Below the pieces are notes generated by a model. That model searched no databases. It saw only the letters and a list, made by a program, of their open reading frames with translations, and was not told the origin of the DNA. DNA of 64,000 bases from an uncultured Collinsella sp. GTDB lineage: Bacteria > Actinomycetota > Coriobacteriia > Coriobacteriales > Coriobacteriaceae. Positions 52,383-61,625 of the stretch are shown here, in pieces; the first letter of the stretch is position 1, and every line of letters begins with the position of its first letter. The stretch is taken from the NCBI GenBank assembly GCA_947642445.1, contig CANRSF010000001.1:62001-126000 (forward strand), given 5' to 3'. A program made the position numbers and the translations under genes.

Positions 52383-53573
52383 CTAGCTTCCGGCCCCGAA
52401 GATTCTGCCCTCGGGCGCGAGGCTGCTTATTTGGGCAAATGATGGGCTGTCGGATTCGACAGTCTGCATGTCATCGATTGCCGGAACTTCATTTATTGTC
52501 GGGTCATCCAGCGTGATGCCTTCGAGTGTTGCTTTTTCGAGGTCGATTCGTTGACGATCTTCGGAATCCTGGCGAAGCTGCTTCTGAATTCGCTTTTTCT
52601 CTTCTATAAACCTTCTGAGCACAAACTGTCTCAGGTTCTCTTGCATGATTTGAAAGTCTTTTGGCAGACGCGAGGGACGTATGCCCTCTTTCCGTTGGAT
52701 CGCCTCCATGACCCTAACGAAAGCGCTGGCATGCATAAAGGAATAACGACTGACGGTGATGATTCCGTATCCCATGGACGCAAGCGCATTCTTGCGCTCC
52801 TCATCGATGGCGCGGTCTTCTTCCGCGTCATGATAAAACCCGTTGTATTCAATGTCTGTGCGAGATTTCTTTAGATACGCATCCATAAAGAACTTTTTGC
52901 GTCTCGTGAGATTCTTTGCGGCAGCGGTGACCTGCACCTCGTAATCGGTCTCAATTCCCTTAATACCAAGCCCTCCTTCGCTTTTAGGCAGCGTTAGCAT
53001 CATGACAAAGGCCGTTTCCATAGGAGACCGGCATCCGTCGCGCACACATTGGATCGCCTTTCGGGCAAGGGCCAGACCGTCGCATCTGGTAATGGAATTA
53101 AAGAACTGTTTTAACCTTTCGGTCGAGGTGAGCGCGAAACGCTCGTTATACGAGGTGGAAGAGTCGGTTCCAAGGGAGTAAGCGCCGCACAATTCAAAGT
53201 AGTACTCCACCAGTTCGCGAAAAGGGAGATAGGTGGCGGCCTGAAGTGCGCAAAGCTCAACGCCAACAATGAAGATGCCATCTTTGAGCTCTATAAAGCG
53301 TGAGCTCGAGAATCGTTTTGACGAAACGTGGCATTGACAGTTCATTGCATAGCGCGCATTCCTGCGATCAAACACCATTACTTCGAGGCAATCATTTGCG
53401 TCAAGGGAAACATCGTGTTTGGTGAGCCATTCTGCGGCTGCGTCAAGGAGCGTTCCGGTGGGACATGATCCGTAAATCGCGGCAGGGTTACAGGGCTCGG
53501 TGTCTTTCGCAGAAGCCGAATGCGCGGCCTGGTAGACCGCTTTTGCAGTGGTATGTGACAATACGATACTCAT
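52383..53573 (-). CDS. Unknown protein with PD-(D/E)XK nuclease-like segment, family copy 1
   Basis: A 396-residue cytoplasmic protein that I cannot name. Residues about 180-290 contain CRSPMETAFVMMLTLPKSEG, then RTDIEYNGFYHD...DRAIDEERKNALASMGYGII, the order of a DUF559/Vsr-like nuclease fold (acidic residue, E-x-N, then Arg and a GY strand). The C-terminal 100 residues are charged and helical. A relative is at 61780-62829, with the same early ECH/FELC-like half and the SPxE...L segment. Flanks on both sides are gene-free and AT-richer than the rest, as in inserted genes. It may be an AbiE-like or defence-linked factor. Confidence 0.6.
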   Translation of the reverse strand: MSIVLSHTTAKAVYQAAHSASAKDTEPCNPAAIYGSCPTGTLLDAAAEWLTKHDVSLDANDCLEVMVFDRRNARYAMNCQCHVSSKRFSSSRFIELKDGIFIVGVELCALQAATYLPFRELVEYYFELCGAYSLGTDSSTSYNERFALTSTERLKQFFNSITRCDGLALARKAIQCVRDGCRSPMETAFVMMLTLPKSEGGLGIKGIETDYEVQVTAAAKNLTRRKKFFMDAYLKKSRTDIEYNGFYHDAEEDRAIDEERKNALASMGYGIITVSRYSFMHASAFVRVMEAIQRKEGIRPSRLPKDFQIMQENLRQFVLRRFIEEKKRIQKQLRQDSEDRQRIDLEKATLEGITLDDPTINEVPAIDDMQTVESDSPSFAQISSLAPEGRIFGAGS

Positions 53574-53922
53574 GGTATATATCGTGTCAGCTAATGCCGT
53601 GTTGATGGCGCTGAGTGGGAAAGCCGTTTTAGGGGCCTAACCAAATGCTGTCCAAAAGCTTGACGCGATTATGGGCTGGCACGCCTAAAATCAATGTTCT
53701 CGCAGCTTAGCTATAGCATATAAAAACTCAATTGCTGCACATTTGATATCAATGCATCACCATCCGACAACGAATTACGTGTCGGGAATTGGCCGAAATC
53801 GTTCAAAATGAGGGTTCAGAATTTGTGATGGCAGATCTATCTGTGGAGCGTAGGGCGGCCCCGCTGCGGTGTTTCCCGCTGCGAGGCCGCTCGTGAGCAA
53901 GCAGTGTTTGTCGCAGGCGTTG
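53574..53922. other. Gene-free gap upstream of the family copy 1 gene
   Basis: About 350 bp, AT-rich in its middle (CTATAGCATATAAAAACTCA). A degenerate form of the GTGCA...AATTG...AGT motif occurs in reverse at 53711-53740. A GCGGCC / GGCCGC hairpin lies near the exonuclease stop but has no T-run. No gene is seen. Confidence 0.4.
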
Positions 53923-54891
53923 CTATTTCGCGAATAGGTTCTTGAGGTTGAACTCGGCCTGTACCGTGCGGAGCATGAGGTCGGTGTCATCCAGACCCAG
54001 GTGCTGCTCGTTGGCGTCGGCGGCGAGGGTTCCACGGCGGCGCGCCCAGTTCTCGAGCGCGGCTGGGGCGGACTCGCGGGGGAGCGAGCGCACGTCGGCG
54101 TCCAGGCTGCGGCAGATCTGGCGCGAGTCGATGACGATGATCTTGCCGGCGCGGCGTGCCTCGGCGTAGCCGTCCAGGTGGATCTTGAACCAGCTGTCCT
54201 CAAAGGCGGCGTTGTGTGCCATGTACGGGTACTTCTTCATAAGCTTGAGCAGCTGCTTTTGCAGCTCCTTGTTCTCGCGGAAGGGCGTTTTGCCGTCGAT
54301 GTCGTCCCAGGTAATGTGGTGGATATTCGACAGCGGCACATCCTCGCCGCGGTAGATGTCGGGCAGGCCACAGTAGTGCGCCTCGGCGTCGTGCGGGATG
54401 GCGTCGCTGGTGAGTTCCATGATCTCCCAGCCGACGTTGATGATATAGCCGCGCTCGGGCGCGCGACCGGTGGTCTCGATGTCGATACCGAGCACGGTGC
54501 CCTGGATGGGCTTGCGGGCATAGGCCACGCCGAGTGCGTCGCGGTCGCCGCGGATCTCGCGCATAACGGACGCGGCGGTGCGCTTTTGCATCTTGCCGAT
54601 GGCGGCGCAGGTGTCGGCGTCGGACAGGCCGCGCGAGAGCGTCGCGGGCGTCACGTTGCGCAGGCGTGCCTCGCCAATCTGGTCGCACAGGTCGCGGTTG
54701 CGGTCGGCCAGGTCGCGCACGGTGGCAAAGTCGAAGCCGGGGTCGCCCTCGGCAGTAAAGTACTCGGTCTCGAGCACCTTGAGGGCCTCCTCGCCCTTCT
54801 GGCGCTCGGACTCCATGGCGCCGTGGTCGCCGTAGATAAACATGGGGATAAACGGCTGGCGCTCGTATTCGAGTGCTTGCGATACGTTCAT
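53923..54891 (-). CDS. 3'-5' exonuclease of the DEDD (DnaQ-like) family
   Basis: A 322-residue protein. The exonuclease core starts near residue 133: LGIDIETTG (ExoI, Asp and Glu), then AHNAAFEDSW (ExoII) near 225 and HLGLDDTDLM (ExoIII, His-x4-Asp) near 296. The first 130 residues are helical and of unknown role. The core resembles DNA polymerase III epsilon-like and RNase T-like enzymes; the substrate is not known. AAGGAG lies 8 nt before the ATG. Confidence 0.82.
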   Translation of the reverse strand: MNVSQALEYERQPFIPMFIYGDHGAMESERQKGEEALKVLETEYFTAEGDPGFDFATVRDLADRNRDLCDQIGEARLRNVTPATLSRGLSDADTCAAIGKMQKRTAASVMREIRGDRDALGVAYARKPIQGTVLGIDIETTGRAPERGYIINVGWEIMELTSDAIPHDAEAHYCGLPDIYRGEDVPLSNIHHITWDDIDGKTPFRENKELQKQLLKLMKKYPYMAHNAAFEDSWFKIHLDGYAEARRAGKIIVIDSRQICRSLDADVRSLPRESAPAALENWARRRGTLAADANEQHLGLDDTDLMLRTVQAEFNLKNLFAK

Positions 54892-55062
54892 ATGCTACTC
54901 CTTGGACGAGCCGCGTTGTGCGGCTCGAGGTTACTGAGTTATGGCGAGATGATAGTTTACCATAGGCAACTATTGGCACCGCGCCCGGGACAACTACAAT
55001 ACCCTAGTTGACCGCTAGGACTTTTACAATGCTGCCGAAAGACACGAAAGGTTCCATCCGTC

Positions 55063-56151
55063 ATGGATTTACTGATTGATATTCTGCTCGACGCCGGCAA
55101 GGACACGCTGTCGCTGGTGCCGTTTTTGTTGGTGACGTATCTTGCTCTCGAGACACTTGAGCACGTTGCGGGCGACCGCGTCAACGGCGCTATCAAGCGC
55201 GCCGGCGCTGCGGGTCCCGTGGTTGGCTCGCTGCTGGGCATGGTGCCGCAGTGCGGCTTTTCGGCCATGGCGGCCACGCTGTACGCCGGCCGTGTCGTGA
55301 CCTTGGGCACGTTGGTGGCGGTGTTCCTTTCGACCTCCGACGAGATGCTGCCGCTGTTGCTTGCCGAGCAGGTTCCCGTGCAGACTATGGCGATGCTTTT
55401 GGCTTCGAAAGCGCTTATCGCACTGGTCACGGGTTTTATCGTGGACGCTGCCATTCGCGGCCTGCGCCGTAACGCCCGCGCGCACGCGGCGATTCGCCGT
55501 ACCGTGCTGGGAACCGCGGCCAATCCGGCCCACGTGAACTGCGCGCACGACGACCACAGCGGCGGTGACATCATCGACGAGGTGGCCGAGGCGGGCGTGA
55601 GCGCCGACCACATCCACGAGCTGTGCGAGCGCGACCATTGCGGATGTGATGAAGACGAAGACGAGCACGAACACGGACATGGCCACGATCACGGTCATGA
55701 GGGCGAACATGAACACCATGATGGTCACGGTCACTCTCACTCCCACGAAGGGACGCCTGTCCTGTCGATCATCCGCAGTGCGATCTCGCACACCGTGCAG
55801 GTCTCGGTATTCATTTTTCTGGTGACGCTGATTCTGGTCGCCGTGCTCGAGACGTTCGGCGAGTCCGCGATCGAGCAGTTCCTGCGCGGCAACGAGACAC
55901 TCGCTGTCCTGGGTTCGGCGCTTGTCGGGCTGATTCCCAATTGCTCGGCGAGCGTGGTCATTACACAGCTGTATCTGGAAGGCGCGCTGCAACTGGCGCC
56001 GATGCTCGCCGGCACGCTCATTTCCGCCGGCGTGGGTTATCTGGTGCTGTTCCGCACCAACCGCAGCGCCCGCGAAAATGCCGTGTTCCTGATCATGATG
56101 TACGTCATCGGCGCTGGCTGGGGCCTTATCCTTTCCGCCTTTGGGTTCTAA
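55063..56151 (+). CDS. ArsP_2-type heavy-metal permease with histidine-rich loop
   Basis: A 362-residue membrane protein in two homologous halves. Each half has the polar signature within helices: LGMVPQCGFSAMAATLYAGR near 59 and LVGLIPNCSASVVITQLYLE near 288. Between them is a long cytoplasmic or external loop of His, Asp and Glu (HEHGHGHDHGHEGEHEHHDG). PF11449 (ArsP_2) members are putative metal exporters; manganese, zinc or arsenic have been proposed. The histidine loop suggests a divalent metal. The ATG has AAAGG upstream. It does not lie in the zinc operon. Confidence 0.75.
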   Translation: MDLLIDILLDAGKDTLSLVPFLLVTYLALETLEHVAGDRVNGAIKRAGAAGPVVGSLLGMVPQCGFSAMAATLYAGRVVTLGTLVAVFLSTSDEMLPLLLAEQVPVQTMAMLLASKALIALVTGFIVDAAIRGLRRNARAHAAIRRTVLGTAANPAHVNCAHDDHSGGDIIDEVAEAGVSADHIHELCERDHCGCDEDEDEHEHGHGHDHGHEGEHEHHDGHGHSHSHEGTPVLSIIRSAISHTVQVSVFIFLVTLILVAVLETFGESAIEQFLRGNETLAVLGSALVGLIPNCSASVVITQLYLEGALQLAPMLAGTLISAGVGYLVLFRTNRSARENAVFLIMMYVIGAGWGLILSAFGF

Positions 56152-56239
56152 GTGGATGTTTGGGGCATGCCGTAAAACTAGGACATGCCATAAATTCCAC
56201 CGCCATGACCTGGGCGTTGGATGCGCGTCAATCGGCAAA

Positions 56240-56281
56240 ACAAAAAGGTAGATTATTAGGCATGTCCCAAAAACCTACCTT
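56240..56281 (-). terminator. Terminator of the DUF188 gene
   Basis: AAGGTAG / CTACCTT hairpin (56245-56281) followed on the minus strand by TTTGTTTTG, 3 nt past the stop codon. Confidence 0.55.
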
Positions 56282-56283
56282 GG

Positions 56284-56766
56284 TTAGTGCAGCAACTCGG
56301 TGAGGTTGCGTTTAAAGCGGGCGCGGTCTTCGCTGGTAAATGCTGCCGGACCGCGAGTGCGTCCGCCGGCGCGGCGTACCTTCTTTTCCTCGTGGCGAAT
56401 AAACAGCTGCATGTCGATGGTTGCTTTGTCGTAGACGCGCCCGCGCACACCGATAGCGGCGGCATCGCGCCCGAGCACCATGCTCGCCAAGCCAATGTCC
56501 TGCGTCACGACCACGTCGCCCGCCTGCAGGCGTTCGACAATGGCAAAGTCGGCGCTGTCGGCGCCCACGCTCACGTCGAGCGTCGTGATCCAAAAGCCGC
56601 GTCGCGCGTGCTCGGCATCGCGCGGGTCGTCGCGGCGAATGTGCCGTTCCAGGTTTTGCGTGCTGTTGCCGGCGATAACAACGGCGACGCCCGCCCGCCG
56701 CGCGCAGTCAATCGACTCGCGCGTGACCGGGCAGGCGTCGGCATCAATAAAGAGCGTCTTTGGCAT
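56284..56766 (-). CDS. DUF188 (YaiI/YqxD) family protein
   Basis: A 160-residue PIN-like protein. The N-terminal block TLFIDADACPVTRESID and the later VVTQDIGLASMVLGRDA and RGPAAFTSEDRARF are the family core with its acidic residues. The fold is close to PIN/FEN nucleases, so an RNA-related role is likely, but no activity is established. Its ATG abuts the stop of the HdeD-like gene, so the two are one operon. Confidence 0.85.
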   Translation of the reverse strand: MPKTLFIDADACPVTRESIDCARRAGVAVVIAGNSTQNLERHIRRDDPRDAEHARRGFWITTLDVSVGADSADFAIVERLQAGDVVVTQDIGLASMVLGRDAAAIGVRGRVYDKATIDMQLFIRHEEKKVRRAGGRTRGPAAFTSEDRARFKRNLTELLH

Positions 56767-57369
56767 CTAGCGCACCAGTTTGCCAAACTGAATGGCGCGA
56801 ACAATGAGCGTCACGCCAAACACCAGCAGCGCGGCACCGCTAAAGATGACGAGCATCTTGGCCGACCACAGCGGATAGATAAACACGAACATGCCCGCGA
56901 TGATGGAGAGCGCGCCGCTCAGGATGGCGAGGGCGCGGTTGGCGGAAAGCTCGGATTCCAGAATCGACATGACGCCCTCGACGATCCAGCCAAAGCCGGC
57001 GACGACCACCACGAGCGTGGTGAGCGTCGCGGTCGAGAAGGCCTGGTTGCGCAGGATTATGACGCCGCCCAGAATGATGAGCAGGTTGGAGATGATGCTC
57101 GTAACGCGCCAGCCGGTGGGCAGCAGCGGCTCGAAAACAGCGGTAAACAGCCTGATCGCGGCCGTGATCACAAAGTAGATGCCCAAGACGGTCGTTAGGA
57201 AGACGAGGGACTTGGCGGGCGCAAACAGCAGTGCGATGCCGGCGACGAGCGCCAAGACGCCCGTGATGGCGTAAATCCAGCGCACGGCCTTGACGGCCTT
57301 GCCTGCCATGCTTTTCTCGTCAAATCCAAACGCGCTCGATTGCTTGTCATCGGTCTTAAAGATGCCCAT
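56767..57369 (-). CDS. HdeD family (DUF308) membrane protein
   Basis: A 200-residue protein with six membrane helices in three pairs, e.g. WIYAITGVLALVAGIALLF near 31 and FGWIVEGVMSILES near 125. DUF308/HdeD proteins are linked to acid stress in enterobacteria; in actinobacteria the role is open. I start at ATG 57369, after AAAGGAGA; the upstream part of the open frame is not convincing. Confidence 0.8.
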   Translation of the reverse strand: MGIFKTDDKQSSAFGFDEKSMAGKAVKAVRWIYAITGVLALVAGIALLFAPAKSLVFLTTVLGIYFVITAAIRLFTAVFEPLLPTGWRVTSIISNLLIILGGVIILRNQAFSTATLTTLVVVVAGFGWIVEGVMSILESELSANRALAILSGALSIIAGMFVFIYPLWSAKMLVIFSGAALLVFGVTLIVRAIQFGKLVR

Positions 57370-57602
57370 GATGTCTCCTTTCCGTGCGGCTAAGCCGCAG
57401 CTCCTGCAACCAGTATCGCCCAAGGGCACCGTCGCGTGGGGCGGGAAGGGCGAATGGGAGCCTCATCTTCCCGAATTGTTACCTTTGTTCCCGTTTGGAT
57501 GTAGGATATTCAACAGCTGTGGAACATTATGCCGTTGAGTGTAATTGCCTACGTTTTAGGTTAGATTTTCCTAAGGACAATTGGCTTGTATTGGGGGTCC
57601 CT

Positions 57603-58274
57603 ATGAACGAAGCAGTTCCCGAGGCACCGTCGAGTGTCGAATCGATGGCAAAGCAAGGTTGCGAAAAGCTCGGTCTGGAAGCGTTTGATGCGCTGGTCCG
57701 TCGTGCCCGTACGTGCCGTCGCTTTGACGAGTCTATGCGCGTGCCGCGCGAGTTTTTGCTCGAGCTGGCGGAACTGGCGCACCTGGCTCCCTGCGGCGCC
57801 AATGCTCAGCGTCTGCGCTTTCACGTGGTGAGCGGTGCAGAGGACTGCGCGCGTGTATTTGACGAGCTTGCATGGGCCGGTGCGCTCAAGGATTGGCCGG
57901 GTCCCGATGAGGGCGAGCGCCCGACCGGCTACATCGCGATTCTTGCTGAGCGCGCCGTTCCGGGCAAGCCCGCCGCTCCCATTACCGATGTCGACACGGG
58001 CATTACCGCGCAGACGATGATGCTCGCCGCCCGCAGCGCCACGCCCGAGGTGGCAGCCTGCATGTTCAAGGCCTTTACGCCCCACGCGATCGATGCCATG
58101 GGGCTCGATAACGACAAGTATGAGCTCAAGCTGATCATGGCGTTTGGCATTCCGGCCGAGACACAGGTGATCGATGCGATCGATTCCAACCCCGACGGCT
58201 CCATCAATTATTGGCGCGACGAGGCGCGGGTACACCACGTACCCAAGCGTCCGCTTGCCGACGTGCTGCTGTAG
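57603..58274 (+). CDS. Nitroreductase family protein
   Basis: A 223-residue FMN enzyme of the nitroreductase type. The flavin-binding RRARTCRRFDESMRVP near residue 29 and LAPCGANAQRLRFHVV near 60 are seen, then DTGITAQTMMLAARS near 123 and a C-terminal PKRPLADVL. The typical enzyme reduces nitro compounds, quinones or flavins with NAD(P)H; the natural substrate is not known. The start ATG has only a weak GGGGGT site. Confidence 0.85.
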   Translation: MNEAVPEAPSSVESMAKQGCEKLGLEAFDALVRRARTCRRFDESMRVPREFLLELAELAHLAPCGANAQRLRFHVVSGAEDCARVFDELAWAGALKDWPGPDEGERPTGYIAILAERAVPGKPAAPITDVDTGITAQTMMLAARSATPEVAACMFKAFTPHAIDAMGLDNDKYELKLIMAFGIPAETQVIDAIDSNPDGSINYWRDEARVHHVPKRPLADVLL

Positions 58275-58310
58275 TTGTGCGTCGTTGCGGTGCAATCCGG
58301 CGGCAAAATC

Positions 58311-58339
58311 ACCACAAAGGCTCCTGTCCCCTTTGTGGT
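58311..58339. repeat. ACCACAAAGG palindrome, copy 2
   Basis: ACCACAAAGG / CCTTTGTGGT around CTCCTGTCC. Related to 45722-45756 but with the centre in reverse orientation. It lies just before a histidine phosphatase gene. Confidence 0.55.
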
Positions 58340-58357
58340 GGTACGAGGGGAGGGTGT

Positions 58358-58900
58358 GTGGCAGATCTGTATTTGGTGCGGCATGGGCAGACTGAGCTCA
58401 ATGTGCAGAGCATTTTGCAGGGCTGGCACGATTCGCCGCTTACGGCGCGCGGGCGCGAGCAGGCGCTGACGGCGCGTACGGCGTTTGCGGCGCGTGGCGT
58501 GGCCTTTGATCATGTGTATTCCTCGCCGTTGGGCCGGGCGCGGCATACGGCCGAGCTTATCGTTGGCGAGGGCCGTTCCATTGAGCTGGTCGATGACCTG
58601 CGTGAGTGGCATTTTGGCTCGCTGGAGGGCACATCAAATCGCGAGATGCCGCCGCAGCCCTGGGGCGATTATCCGGTGGCCTTTGGCGGCGAGTCGGAAG
58701 TGCAGCTTCAGTCGCGCATGGTCGCGGCGCTGTCCCGCATCATGGCCAGGCCGCAGCACGACTGCGTGCTGGCGGTTTCCCACGGCTCAGCCTGCCAGGA
58801 GTTTCTTGAGTATGTGACTGGCGGGGGAGAGCTGCCCGACAACGGTGCCGTGCTTCATTTTGGCTATTGCGATGGGGCGTTTTCGCTCTTGGGTTGGTAA
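58358..58900 (+). CDS. Histidine phosphatase family protein 1
   Basis: A 180-residue phosphoglycerate-mutase-like phosphatase. YLVRHGQTELN near 5 gives the catalytic His, Arg residues in SSPLGRARHT and the second His in AVSHGSACQE. The start is a GTG at 58358 right after GGGGAGGG. The protein is about 48% like the next gene, so the pair arose by duplication. The substrate is not known. Confidence 0.85.
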   Translation: MADLYLVRHGQTELNVQSILQGWHDSPLTARGREQALTARTAFAARGVAFDHVYSSPLGRARHTAELIVGEGRSIELVDDLREWHFGSLEGTSNREMPPQPWGDYPVAFGGESEVQLQSRMVAALSRIMARPQHDCVLAVSHGSACQEFLEYVTGGGELPDNGAVLHFGYCDGAFSLLGW

Positions 58901-58917
58901 CGAACGAAAGGACCCCT

Positions 58918-59553
58918 ATGAATAAAGATCTGTATCTGGTCCGTCATGGACAGACGATATTCAACCTTAAGCGTATCATTCAGGGGTGGAGTGACTCGCC
59001 GCTCACACAGCTGGGCTGCGATCAGACGGCGCGTGCCGGCATGTTCTTGCGTGCGCGCGGCATTGAGCCCGACCACGCCTACACCTCTACGCTGCACCGC
59101 ACCGAACAGACCATCGCCAACCTGTGGTCGGGCATGACGTACGAGCGCCTGGACGGTCTGCGCGAGTGGTTCTTTGGCGACTTTGAGGCCGAGCGCGTGA
59201 TGCTTATGCCCGAGCGCCCGTGGCGCGATTTCTATCGCCAGTTTGGCGGTGAGGGCCAGATGCAGGTGCGCGAGCGCATGGTGACGACGCTGACCGATCT
59301 TATGCGACGCCCGGACCATTCGTGCGTGCTCGCGGTGAGCCACGGGTCGGCCATCAAGGAGTTTTTGGATCACGTGAAGGGCACGGAGGCCGACGAGCGC
59401 GAGCGCGTGCCGGGCAACTGCTCGGTGCTGCATTTCGTGTTTGACGATACGACCGATACGTTTGAACTGGTTGAGATCTTTACGCAGGAAGACTACGCGC
59501 GCGAGCTGGGGCTTGAGCCGCTCGTGGCTGCCGCGGGTCCGCAGCGCGGGTAG
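58918..59553 (+). CDS. Histidine phosphatase family protein 2
   Basis: A 211-residue paralogue of the preceding gene: YLVRHGQTIFNLKRIIQGW at the start, YTSTLHRTEQT, REWFFGDFE and AVSHGSAIKEFLDH. A C-terminal extension of about 30 residues (FTQEDYARELGLEPLV) is not in copy 1. GAAAGGA lies before the ATG and the gap to copy 1 is 17 nt, so they form one operon. Confidence 0.88.
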   Translation: MNKDLYLVRHGQTIFNLKRIIQGWSDSPLTQLGCDQTARAGMFLRARGIEPDHAYTSTLHRTEQTIANLWSGMTYERLDGLREWFFGDFEAERVMLMPERPWRDFYRQFGGEGQMQVRERMVTTLTDLMRRPDHSCVLAVSHGSAIKEFLDHVKGTEADERERVPGNCSVLHFVFDDTTDTFELVEIFTQEDYARELGLEPLVAAAGPQRG

Positions 59554-59599
59554 TTTGGGCGTGGCGGTGCGGGTCGCCGACTTACTTCTCGATGCAAAA

Positions 59600-59636
59600 G
59601 GGGCGGAGATGCATGTACCTGCTGCATCTCCGCCCC
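59600..59636. terminator. Bidirectional terminator
   Basis: GGGGCGGAGATGCA / TGCATCTCCGCCCC with a 9-nt loop. On the plus side CTGTTTGTT follows; on the minus side CTTTTGC. It serves the phosphatase pair and the 59682-60365 gene. Confidence 0.65.
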
Positions 59637-59681
59637 CTGTTTGTTGAGCTGCCGATTTTTGTGCTGGGCGGTCTGGTCTTG

Positions 59682-60365
59682 CTAGAACCGCGCGACCTGG
59701 TGCGTGAGCAGACCTGTCGGAACTTGCGGCGCGGCGCCGCTGACCTGCGCGGCGGGGAAGAGCACGGCAACGGTAAAGTTGAACGGCTCCTTGCCGGTGT
59801 ACGTTCCGGCGGCACGGGCCTCATCGGCCAGCAGCTGCGACGCCCCGGTCAGAGCGGCGGCGTAGGCGGGGTCGTCGGTCAGTGCCGGCTCCGGTGCTTG
59901 GTCGAGCATAGCGCTGATGGCCCCGACGGCGTCCTCGCGCTTGACCTCCCACGCGCGGTGCGTAATGCCCGCGGGGTCGGTGACGGCGTAGAGCGACGCG
60001 CCCTCTTTGGCGGCGCCCAGGATGATATCCATGACGGGCGAGGCCTCGTAGGCGAGCGACACGGGGCGCGGCTGCACCTTGAGCTCGGCGATCGCGCGCG
60101 CGGCGGCGGCCACGTCGGCGCTGGCATCGCCCTTGCCGTCCGCAAGTACACTCGTCGGGCAGATCGCCACGACACCCGTCACGCGTCCCGGCTCGCCCGA
60201 GCATTCGTACACGTAATACGCCGCACCCGGGTCCTTGAGCATCAGGCCATCGGCAAGGGCTCCGCGCAGAGCATCGTTGCCGCTCAGGATGCTGCCCATT
60301 GCAGGCAGCGCCTCGAGTACGCGGTCCTGAGCCGGGCGGATGCAGGGAAACGGAAGTGCTTTCAT
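59682..60365 (-). CDS. Short DUF1015-like protein
   Basis: A 227-residue protein with the style of the DUF1015 family: an opening PFPCIRPAQDRVLEALP, then YYVYECSGEPGRVTGVVAICP and a GASLYAVTDPAGITHRAWEV segment. Typical DUF1015 proteins are about 400 residues, so this is about half-length; there is no frameshift and it has its own start. The role of the family is unknown. It is encoded 40 nt after the M20 gene and may be co-transcribed. Confidence 0.5.
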   Translation of the reverse strand: MKALPFPCIRPAQDRVLEALPAMGSILSGNDALRGALADGLMLKDPGAAYYVYECSGEPGRVTGVVAICPTSVLADGKGDASADVAAAARAIAELKVQPRPVSLAYEASPVMDIILGAAKEGASLYAVTDPAGITHRAWEVKREDAVGAISAMLDQAPEPALTDDPAYAAALTGASQLLADEARAAGTYTGKEPFNFTVAVLFPAAQVSGAAPQVPTGLLTHQVARF

Positions 60366-60404
60366 GGGCGGTCCTAACGCACGAGTCGGTTTGTTCGCGG
60401 CTTA

Positions 60405-61625
60405 TTATGCCCCAACTTGGCCATTCGCGTCCCAGAGCACGTTATCGGCGAGCGCGATTAGCACCTGCTGACAACGAACGATATCGGCATGGGGCACATA
60501 TTCGTTGGGCTTGTGTGCGAGCGCGAGCGACCCGGGACCGTAGCTCATGCAATTGCGGTTGCCTGTCTTGCCGGCAATGACGGCGGTATCGGTGTAGCCG
60601 GTAAAGAAGCCGACGGTCGTGTCCGCGCCTGTCACATCGTCTGCTGCGCGCTTGAGTGCAGCTAGAAGGGGAGAGGCTGGATCGCGCTCGATGGCGGGGC
60701 GGTCGCCTGTCGCGGTATAGCTTCCATGGCAGCCGGGGACCGCGGCTTCGGCAGCGACAATGGCCTGCTCTACCATGCGCGTCGCGGCGGCCGTATCAGT
60801 CGGCGGGGTCAGGCGCATATCGACCCAGACCTTAGCGTGGTCGGGCACGACATAGGGACGGTAGCCACCCTCGATCTGTCCAAACGTGATGGTCGATGGC
60901 CCCAGCTCCTCATGTAAAGGTAGCGTCGCAAACGTGCGACGAAGCGAGCACACGACCTCGGCCATGGCGGCGACGGCGTCGGCGCCCTTCCAAGGCTGGC
61001 TTGCATGAGCCGTGACGCCGGCCATCTCGATCTCGAACCACGTACGCCCCTTGTGCGACACCTGGATCTGTCCGTCGGTGGGCTCGGTGTCCAGCACCCA
61101 TTCGCGCGAGCCGACCCAGCCGGCATTGATGGCCGCCTCGGAGCCGCGCATAAAGTCTTCCTCGTCGACCGAGCAGATGAGCGAAAAGCCGCGGCGTGGC
61201 AGCGCGCCATCCGCCGCCACGCGCTCGAGCGTATGGACCAGTGCGGCAATGGCGCAGGCCAGGCCACCCTTCATATCGCAGGCACCGCGGCCATAGAGTT
61301 TATCGTCGCGCACAACCGCCCCAAGCGGTGCGATGTCTGCGTCCCAGCCATCGCCCAAGGTGACGGTATCCATGTGGCAGATATAGACCAGCCGCGGCTC
61401 GTCGCTTTGGCCCGGCACGGTGACTTTAAGGTTGCGGCGCCCGGGCAGCACTTCGAGCTCCTCAATCTGCACGGCATCGAGCGCAGAACTATCAAGTTGT
61501 GCCAGCTGCTGCTCAATGAGCCTCTTAATGAAGCGCTCAATTTCATCCTCATACGCGCCCGGGTCTGAGCTGTCAATCTTCACAAGGTCCTGCGCAAGCC
61601 GCCAGGCAAAGTCCTCATCAACCAT
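60405..61625 (-). CDS. M20 family metallopeptidase/deacylase (ArgE/DapE-like)
   Basis: A 406-residue zinc hydrolase. Metal residues are in VYICHMDTVTLGDG near 82 (His-x-Asp), GRGACDMKGGLACAI near 115, the catalytic SVDEEDFMRG near 150 and DTEPTD near 175, with a late AHKPNEYVP. It resembles acetylornithine/succinyl-DAP deacylases, but the exact acyl-amino-acid substrate is not clear. I start at ATG 61625 (GAGG upstream). It is read away from the 61780 gene. Confidence 0.85.
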   Translation of the reverse strand: MVDEDFAWRLAQDLVKIDSSDPGAYEDEIERFIKRLIEQQLAQLDSSALDAVQIEELEVLPGRRNLKVTVPGQSDEPRLVYICHMDTVTLGDGWDADIAPLGAVVRDDKLYGRGACDMKGGLACAIAALVHTLERVAADGALPRRGFSLICSVDEEDFMRGSEAAINAGWVGSREWVLDTEPTDGQIQVSHKGRTWFEIEMAGVTAHASQPWKGADAVAAMAEVVCSLRRTFATLPLHEELGPSTITFGQIEGGYRPYVVPDHAKVWVDMRLTPPTDTAAATRMVEQAIVAAEAAVPGCHGSYTATGDRPAIERDPASPLLAALKRAADDVTGADTTVGFFTGYTDTAVIAGKTGNRNCMSYGPGSLALAHKPNEYVPHADIVRCQQVLIALADNVLWDANGQVGA

